A stretch of DNA of 58,157 nt, taken from positions 1 to 58,157 of the forward strand of contig MSXO01000057.1 in the NCBI GenBank assembly GCA_002083615.1. Direction: 5' to 3'. The DNA is from Proteobacteria bacterium ST_bin11 (GTDB lineage: Bacteria > Pseudomonadota > Gammaproteobacteria > Methylococcales > Methylomonadaceae). The notes beneath the pieces were generated by a model, which saw only the letters and a list, made by a program, of their open reading frames with translations, made no database searches and was not told where the DNA came from. The first letter of the stretch is position 1. Each line of letters opens with the position of its first letter. The translations under genes and the position numbers were made by a program. Of this stretch, positions 52,603 through 58,157 are shown one piece after another.

Positions 52603-53961
52603 ATGACCCTCACATCCATCTCCCCCATTGACGGTCGCTACGCCAGCAAAGTCGATGCCCTACGCCCTATTTTCAGCGAATACGGCTTGATCCGTTATCG
52701 AGTTGAAGTAGAGGTTCGCTGGCTGCAAGCGCTGGCTGCCGAACCGAAGATTGGCGAAGTGCCGGCTCTCTCGGCCGATGCGACTGCGGTATTTAACGGC
52801 ATCGTCGCGAATTTCTCCGAAGCCGATGCCCAGGCGGTTAAAGACATCGAGAAAACCACCAACCACGACGTCAAGGCGGTCGAATATTTCCTGAAAGAAA
52901 AGATTAAAGACAACGCCGAAATGCATGCCGTCAACGAGTTCATTCACTTCGCTTGCACCTCGGAAGACATCAACAATCTGTCTTACGCCTTGATGCTGAA
53001 GGAAGGCCACGGTCTGATTTTGGCCGAAATCGACGCCACCATCAAAGCCATCAAACAACTGGCTCTGGACAGCGCTGAACAACCGATGTTGTCGCGTACC
53101 CATGGCCAATCGGCGACCCCGACCACGGTCGGCAAGGAATTCGCCAACGTCGTCGCCCGCATGCAGCGTCAGCGCGAGCAATTGGCCAAGGTAGAACTGC
53201 TGGGCAAAATTAACGGCGCGGTCGGCAATTACAATGCTCACAGCGTCGCTTATCCGGATGTCGATTGGGCGCAATTCGCGCAAAATTTCGTCGAGTCGCT
53301 GGGCCTGAGGTTCAACCCTTACACTATCCAGATCGAACCGCACGACTACATGGCCGAGTTTTTCCACGCCCTATCGCGCTTCAATACCATCTTACTGGAC
53401 TTCGACCGCGACGTCTGGGGCTATATCTCGCTGGGTTATTTCAAACAAAAAACCATTGCCGGCGAAGTCGGCTCCTCGACCATGCCGCACAAGGTCAACC
53501 CGATCGATTTCGAAAACTCGGAAGGCAATCTGGGATTGGCCAATGCCATCTTCGGGTTTCTGGCCGAGAAACTGCCGGTATCGCGCTGGCAGCGCGACCT
53601 AACGGACTCGACGGTGTTGCGCAATATCGGCGTCGGCATCGCCCACACCAGCATCGCCATCCAATCGACTTTAAAAGGCATTTCCAAACTGGAAATCAAC
53701 CCCACTTTGATCAATCAAGACCTCGATCAAAATTGGGAAGTGCTGGCCGAGCCAATTCAAACCGTAATGCGTCGTTACGGCATCGAAAAGCCTTACGAAA
53801 AACTGAAAGAATTGACCCGAGGCCAACGCGTTACCGGCGACGGCATGCGCGCCTTCGTCGAAAAACTGGAGATTCCGGCTGATGCGAAGGCAGAGCTGAT
53901 GGTTCTGACTCCGCATAGCTATACCGGCTACGCAGCAGATTTAGCCAAGAAAATCGGCTAA
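52603..53961 (+). CDS. purB: Adenylosuccinate lyase
   Basis: 452 residues, close to the E. coli enzyme. TTNHDVKAVEYFLKEKIKD, FACTSEDINNLSYALM (Ser/Thr-His region), LSRTHGQSATPTTVGKEFAN and the superfamily signature GSSTMPHKVNPIDFENSEGN (catalytic Ser). It acts twice in purine synthesis. The usual nudJ-mnmA-(hflD)-purB order is kept apart from the two inserted genes. Confidence 0.97.
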   Translation: MTLTSISPIDGRYASKVDALRPIFSEYGLIRYRVEVEVRWLQALAAEPKIGEVPALSADATAVFNGIVANFSEADAQAVKDIEKTTNHDVKAVEYFLKEKIKDNAEMHAVNEFIHFACTSEDINNLSYALMLKEGHGLILAEIDATIKAIKQLALDSAEQPMLSRTHGQSATPTTVGKEFANVVARMQRQREQLAKVELLGKINGAVGNYNAHSVAYPDVDWAQFAQNFVESLGLRFNPYTIQIEPHDYMAEFFHALSRFNTILLDFDRDVWGYISLGYFKQKTIAGEVGSSTMPHKVNPIDFENSEGNLGLANAIFGFLAEKLPVSRWQRDLTDSTVLRNIGVGIAHTSIAIQSTLKGISKLEINPTLINQDLDQNWEVLAEPIQTVMRRYGIEKPYEKLKELTRGQRVTGDGMRAFVEKLEIPADAKAELMVLTPHSYTGYAADLAKKIG

Positions 53962-53974
53962 ATATTGGGATAGC

Positions 53975-55207
53975 TTGTTGCTGAATTTCATCTGGGTGTT
54001 TTTTTTCCTAAGTGCCTTTGCCACAGCGACTTTCAAATTGCTGGTGCTGGGCGATACGAAGGTGTTTGCCGAGTTGATGAATGCGATGTTCAGTCTCTCG
54101 AAAACCGCGTTCGATATCTCATTGGGATTAAGCGGCCTACTGGCCCTGTGGCTGGGGATCATGAAAATCGGCGAACACAGCGGGTTTATTGATTTATTGA
54201 CCAAGTTACTCAATCCGCTATTTAACAGACTGATGCCGGAAATCCCGAAGGGCCATCCAGCACTAGGCGCAATGGTGATGAATATTGCCGCCAATATGCT
54301 CGGGCTAGACAACGCCGCGACACCGATGGGCATCAAGGCCATGCAGGAGATGCAGACGCTGAATCGGCATCCCGAAACAGCTAGCAACGCGCAAATTCTA
54401 TTCCTGGTCATCAACACCTCGTCGGTGACGCTATTTCCTGTGACCATATTCGCCTATCGGGCCCAACTCGGCGCTGCTAATCCGACCGACGTCTTTATTC
54501 CGATATTAATCGCCACCTATATGTCTACCGTTACCGGTTTGCTAGCTGTCGCGAGCGTGCAAAAGATAAATCTGCTAGACAACGTAGTGCTAGCTTATTT
54601 AGGCGCTATCACTGCGCTGGTCGGAGGTATTTTGGCTTACTTTTCCGGCTTGAATCAGGCCGAAATGCTCGAACAATCGGCATTGGCCAGTCACGTGGTC
54701 CTATTTAGCCTGGTGATTTCTTTTATTTTAGCTGCGGCCTGTAAACGCCTGAACGTTTACGAATTGTTCGTCGAAGGTGCCAAACAAGGCTTTCAGACCG
54801 CGATCACCATCATTCCCTATCTGGTGGCAATGCTGGTCGCCTTCGGGGTGTTTCGCGCTAGCGGTGCATTGGAATTAGTCACAGACGGCGTTCGACTGTT
54901 GGTAAATTATGTCGGTATCGACAACCGGTTCATTGACGGACTGCCGACCGCGCTGATAAAGCCGTTCAGCGGCAGCGGCGCAAGGGCGATGATGATAGAC
55001 ACGATGCAGACTTACGGCGCCGATTCTTTTGCAGGTCGACTGGCGTCGGTGGTACAAGGCAGCACCGAGACAACTTTTTATGTGTTGGCGGTGTATTTCG
55101 GCGCTGTGAACATTAAACAGATACGCCATGCCGCCGCCTGTGGAATTATTGCCGACATCGGTGGCATTACTGCCGCTATTTTTGTGACTTACTGGTTTTT
55201 TGGTTAA
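53975..55207 (+). CDS. Fused SpmA-SpmB nucleoside-recognition-domain membrane protein
   Basis: 410 residues with a TTG start (53975 or 53978; GGGA lies a few bases upstream; no ATG is in frame near). About ten membrane segments in two halves. First half: FDISLGLSGLLALWLGIMKI, GHPALGAMVMNIAANMLGLD and NAATPMGIKAMQEMQTLN (SpmA-like). Second half: QTAITIIPYLVAMLVAFGVF, PFSGSGARAMMIDTMQTYGA, GSTETTFYVLAVYFGAVN (SpmB-like, with the STETTFYV motif). Name comes from Bacillus spore maturation; the role in a non-sporing bacterium is unknown. 13 bases after purB. Confidence 0.9.
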   Translation: MLLNFIWVFFFLSAFATATFKLLVLGDTKVFAELMNAMFSLSKTAFDISLGLSGLLALWLGIMKIGEHSGFIDLLTKLLNPLFNRLMPEIPKGHPALGAMVMNIAANMLGLDNAATPMGIKAMQEMQTLNRHPETASNAQILFLVINTSSVTLFPVTIFAYRAQLGAANPTDVFIPILIATYMSTVTGLLAVASVQKINLLDNVVLAYLGAITALVGGILAYFSGLNQAEMLEQSALASHVVLFSLVISFILAAACKRLNVYELFVEGAKQGFQTAITIIPYLVAMLVAFGVFRASGALELVTDGVRLLVNYVGIDNRFIDGLPTALIKPFSGSGARAMMIDTMQTYGADSFAGRLASVVQGSTETTFYVLAVYFGAVNIKQIRHAAACGIIADIGGITAAIFVTYWFFG

Positions 55208-55214
55208 ACCGAAC

Positions 55215-56501
55215 ATGCAAATCCATTTAAAAACTCTGGGCTGCCGCCTCAACGAAGCCGAACTGGAAACCTGGGCTCAAGCCTTTCAAAACAAAGGTCA
55301 CGCTATCACCCGAAACGTGAATGACGCGCAAATGGTGGTGATTAACTCCTGCGCAGTGACCCAGGACGCGGTCAAAAAATCCAAACAATTAATCCGCCGT
55401 ATCCATCGAGATAATCCGCAGGCCAAACTCGTGGTTAGTGGCTGCTATGCGACCTTAAACGAAGCTGAAGCTGCACAGTTGATGGGTGTGGATTTAATTG
55501 TGAGCAACAGCGACAAAAACCAACTGGTGGAAAAGACGCTAGCCGAATTGGATATGGATAGTATGCCAGCCATGTCAACTGAACCAGGCGAAATATCCTT
55601 ATTCAGTCGAGGCCGGCAAAGGGCATTCGTCAAAGTTCAAGACGGTTGTCGGTATCGTTGTACCTTTTGTATTGTCACAGTTGCACGCGGCGAAGAATAC
55701 AGCCGGCCCATTCAAGACGTGATAGACGAAATCAACAATTTGCACAGCCAAGGCATCAACGAAGCCATCATTACCGGTGTACATTTGGGCGGTTACGGTA
55801 GTGATATCGCCAGTAATCTGGTCGAATTAATCACGACAATACTCGATAAAACCGCCATTCCACGTCTTCGGCTCGGTTCATTAGAGCCTTGGGAATTACC
55901 TGAGGGTTTCTTCGATCTGTTCAAAAACGCACGACTGATGCCACACCTGCATTTACCCTTGCAGAGCGGCAGCAACAGCGTGTTACGCCGTATGGCCAGA
56001 CGCTGTAAAACGGAAGAATTCGGCCAGATCGTTCGGCTGGCTAGAGCGACGATTCCGCATTTCAATATTACCACCGACATCATCGTCGGCTTTCCCGGCG
56101 AAACCGAACAAGAATGGCAGGAAAGTTTTGATTACATCAAAAACCTTGGATTTGGTCATATTCACATTTTTAGCTATTCACCTCGCGAAGGTACGAAAGC
56201 GGCAGGCTTGCCGGATCAGATCGATCAGAACACCAAAAAACAGCGCAGCAAGCAATTGCACGAATTAGCCGACACAATGAAACGCAGGTTTATTGCAGAA
56301 AACCTCGGCCAGCAAGCCAGCATATTATGGGAAGGACAAAAAGAGTCTCAGAACGACGGTACTACCCGTCATTTTGGCTACACACCCAATTATCTAAGGG
56401 TAGCCTGCGACGTGTCACCTGAGATAATTCTGGAAAACAGGATAGTTGCCGGAGAATTAATCAAATCCGAGCAGGATTGTGTAGTCGTACGTTTGATTTG
56501 A
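55215..56501 (+). CDS. mtaB: MtaB-type tRNA (t6A37-C2) methylthiotransferase
   Basis: 428 residues from the ATG at 55215; a TTG 15 bases upstream is possible and would overlap the previous gene. N-terminal domain with MQIHLKTLGCRLNEAELETW (Cys of the first Fe-S cluster), VVINSCAVTQ and VSGCYAT; radical-SAM domain with DGCRYRCTFCIVTVARG (C145, C149, C152); C-terminal TRAM-like segment with SKASILWEGQKE-type residues. It is closer to MtaB (ms2t6A) than to MiaB or RimO by its 'LGCRLN' start and length. MtaB is uncommon in enterobacteria, so its presence here is of interest. 5-base overlap or 7-base gap with the SpmAB gene suggests one operon. Confidence 0.88.
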   Translation: MQIHLKTLGCRLNEAELETWAQAFQNKGHAITRNVNDAQMVVINSCAVTQDAVKKSKQLIRRIHRDNPQAKLVVSGCYATLNEAEAAQLMGVDLIVSNSDKNQLVEKTLAELDMDSMPAMSTEPGEISLFSRGRQRAFVKVQDGCRYRCTFCIVTVARGEEYSRPIQDVIDEINNLHSQGINEAIITGVHLGGYGSDIASNLVELITTILDKTAIPRLRLGSLEPWELPEGFFDLFKNARLMPHLHLPLQSGSNSVLRRMARRCKTEEFGQIVRLARATIPHFNITTDIIVGFPGETEQEWQESFDYIKNLGFGHIHIFSYSPREGTKAAGLPDQIDQNTKKQRSKQLHELADTMKRRFIAENLGQQASILWEGQKESQNDGTTRHFGYTPNYLRVACDVSPEIILENRIVAGELIKSEQDCVVVRLI

Positions 56502-56513
56502 GGTCATAAAAAA

Positions 56514-56538
56514 GCCGCAAAGCTATGTGCTTTGCGGC
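56514..56538. terminator. Bidirectional terminator between mtaB and mlaA
   Basis: A perfect 10-bp stem GCCGCAAAGC / GCTTTGCGGC with a 5-base loop. A-run on the left (ATAAAAAA) gives a strong T-run for the minus-strand mlaA transcript; the right side (CCATTTTC) is weaker for mtaB. The two genes converge here. Confidence 0.9.
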
Positions 56539-56568
56539 CATTTTCACATCAGAGTTGAACCGCTTAAA

Positions 56569-57351
56569 TCAATAAGGATTCGGGTCAAGCGGTCCACGCC
56601 CGCCGCCTTGCATCTCGTCAAATTTCAGCACATCTTCATCCAAAACCTTGCCATCGTGAATTAAGTAATTACGTCTGGAAAGATAGGCATTTTTGAAAAA
56701 CTCGTAGCGATCCAGTGCGGCTTCAGTAGCGACTTTTTCGATAGCTAATAGATCAGAACGGGCGTCAACAACTTTCAATGCTCCGGGACCAATGGAGGCC
56801 GCTGCCCCTATCCAACCAGGGTTTAAGTAAATGCCAGCGTATGTAAACGGATTCATCGCCGCATCTCCCACCAAACCAAATACCCCACGCGGCGAACTCG
56901 GTCCGAAAAACGGTAACACCAGATAAGGACCGGTCGGAACGCCCCAATAACCTAAGGTTTGGTCAAAGTCCTCATTGTGTTTGGGTAAGTCAATCATGGT
57001 GCCGACATCAATCAGACCTGCCACACCAATGGTAGTGTTGACCAAGAAACGTGCGCTGTCCTGACCAGTTTGTAGAAGCTTACCTTGTAATACATCGTTG
57101 GCACAAACGCCTATATCATCGACATTACTGAAGAAGTTAGTGACGGCTTTGTCGGCAAAATCCGGCATAACCCAATCGTAGCCTTTGGCAACCGGTTTCA
57201 TGACATAATTGTCGACGCCATCATTGAACGATTGCACGCCTCTGTTCCAGCCCTCCCAAGGATCCTTCGGGTCGACAGCGCTGGTTGTCGCACAACCGCT
57301 TAATACAGTCAGCAACCCAACGATCATCCAACCTTTTTTCCCGTCTTGCAT
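56569..57351 (-). CDS. mlaA: MlaA (VacJ) outer-membrane phospholipid-trafficking lipoprotein
   Basis: 260 residues with ribosome site GAGGTGAAGTT-ATG and lipobox LSGCA. DPWEGWNRGVQSFNDGVDNY, VTNFFSNVDDIGVCANDVLQ, DSARFLVNTTIGVAGLIDV, YWGVPTGPYLVLPFFGPSSP and RGVFGLVGDAAMNPF are the MlaA core. It removes mislocalised phospholipids from the outer leaflet and passes them to MlaC. The rest of the mla system (mlaFEDCB) is not in the window. A long C-terminal tail (GGGRGPLDPNPY) is normal for proteobacterial members. Confidence 0.95.
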   Translation of the reverse strand: MQDGKKGWMIVGLLTVLSGCATTSAVDPKDPWEGWNRGVQSFNDGVDNYVMKPVAKGYDWVMPDFADKAVTNFFSNVDDIGVCANDVLQGKLLQTGQDSARFLVNTTIGVAGLIDVGTMIDLPKHNEDFDQTLGYWGVPTGPYLVLPFFGPSSPRGVFGLVGDAAMNPFTYAGIYLNPGWIGAAASIGPGALKVVDARSDLLAIEKVATEAALDRYEFFKNAYLSRRNYLIHDGKVLDEDVLKFDEMQGGGRGPLDPNPY

Positions 57352-57442
57352 AACTTCACCTCATCAATTGAATATTGTTTATACCTGTCCGAAACTCACG
57401 TAACATACCGTACAACCGTCTTTTTTAGCCAACCACAACTCA

Positions 57443-58069
57443 ATGGAAATAAACCTAAATCCGTTAGCTAACCGTTTCAGAGGTTATCTTCCTGTTATCG
57501 TCGATATAGAGACCGCTGGCTTTAATTCAAAAAAAAATCCGCTATTAGAAATAGCCGCAGTGATAGTTGAACCAGACACCGATGGTTGGTTACACATCAC
57601 CGAAAAACATCATTGCAATATTATTCCTTTCAAAAACTCCGAGTTGGATGATGCAGCATTAAAGTTCACCGGCATCGACCCATATCATCCTTTCCGCATG
57701 GCAATCGAAGAGAAGGATGCACTGACCAAGCTGTTTACTCCTATCAAAGCTGCTGTAAAACGTAACGAATGCAAACGAGCTATTTTGGTTGGTCATAACC
57801 CTGCTTTCGATATCAACTTTTTGAACGCTGCGATTGAACGGACCAACTATAAACGCAGCCCGTTTCATCCATTCAGTAGCTTCGACACTGCAACACTAGG
57901 TGGACTAATGTACGGTCAAACGGTCTTAGCAAAAATTGCTCAGGCCGCTGGACTGACTTGGGATAACGATAAAGCTCACTCTGCTCTTTACGATGCAGAG
58001 CAAACTGCCAAGTTGTTTTGCTTGATTATCAACCGGTGGAAAAAATTAAGCGAGTACGAAACTCCATAA
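57443..58069 (+). CDS. rnt: Ribonuclease T
   Basis: 208 residues. LPVIVDIETAGFNSKKNPLL (ExoI: D-x-E), ILVGHNPAFDINFLNAAIER (ExoII, D) and DNDKAHSALYDAEQTAKLFC (ExoIII, H-x4-D) form the DEDDh exonuclease site. It trims tRNA 3' ends (CCA turnover) and matures rRNA and small RNAs. Start 91 bases from and divergent to mlaA. Normal E. coli length is 215. Nothing is recognised in the remaining 88 bases of the window. Confidence 0.96.
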   Translation: MEINLNPLANRFRGYLPVIVDIETAGFNSKKNPLLEIAAVIVEPDTDGWLHITEKHHCNIIPFKNSELDDAALKFTGIDPYHPFRMAIEEKDALTKLFTPIKAAVKRNECKRAILVGHNPAFDINFLNAAIERTNYKRSPFHPFSSFDTATLGGLMYGQTVLAKIAQAAGLTWDNDKAHSALYDAEQTAKLFCLIINRWKKLSEYETP

Positions 58070-58157
58070 ATCTACTCAATTAGCGACCTAGAGCACATTA
58101 CCTTCCAATAGATTGTAGCGGTTAACAGATCAACTCCCAGACAAGTCGCCTGGCGGC

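Noticed and set aside
52660..53367. 235-codon antisense open frame in purB
   Set aside because: Shadow of the purB codon pattern; no start signals or family features.
1..58157. CRISPR arrays or prophage modules
   Set aside because: No regularly spaced short repeats, integrase, capsid or terminase genes were seen.

Overview
The window looks like a chromosomal segment of a free-living Gram-negative gammaproteobacterium. The evidence is OmpA, TamA/TamB and MlaA envelope genes, lipobox lipoproteins, a RelA-type (p)ppGpp synthetase, ClpS/ClpA/IF-1, and the gammaproteobacterial gene orders nudJ-mnmA-(x)-purB and recA-recX-alaS-(x)-lysC. Gene content (cobyrinate a,c-diamide synthase, copper P-type ATPase with a TauE/SafE partner, MtaB) would fit the Methylococcales (methanotrophs), but no methane-oxidation gene is present, so this placement is only an inference.

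Layout. (1) 0-9.4 kb: an accessory block on the minus strand of secreted proteins: I-type and g-type lysozyme-inhibitor-like proteins, a CPBP protease, an M13 metallopeptidase and an alpha/beta hydrolase. Several have a decayed duplicate nearby. (2) 9.7-19.4 kb: an amino-acid/dicarboxylate symporter fused to a solute-binding domain, a secreted phosphatase-fold protein without the usual Arg, an ADP/ATP-translocase-like transporter, a secreted protein with kinase-like motifs paired with a secreted metallophosphoesterase, and a YbaY-NlpE-HslJ-like fusion lipoprotein. (3) 19.7-25.4 kb: tamA-tamB. (4) 25.5-26.7 kb: a decayed IS3-family element, then tRNA-Thr(UGU). (5) 27.0-31.9 kb: a co-directional metal (probably copper) cluster. 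(6) 32.1-42.6 kb: lysC, alaS, recX, recA and cobB, with a 3.5 kb island between alaS and lysC. The island holds a PIN toxin pair, two inverted structured repeats enclosing a membrane-protein/HEPN gene pair, and hicBA. (7) 43.2-58.1 kb: relA, infA, clpA, clpS, nudJ, mnmA, an AT-rich OLD-like ATPase/TOPRIM pair, purB, an SpmA-SpmB fusion, mtaB, mlaA and rnt.

What stands out. The best candidates for undescribed biology are: the HEPN plus coiled-coil membrane protein pair bounded by inverted copies of a repeat whose hairpin stems covary; the separate ATPase and TOPRIM proteins replacing hflD between mnmA and purB; and the secreted kinase-like/metallophosphoesterase pair at 15.2-17.6 kb. The 5' region also records repeated duplication and decay of secreted hydrolase and inhibitor genes.

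All calls come from reading the sequence and from recalled family motifs. No database or structure search was run.
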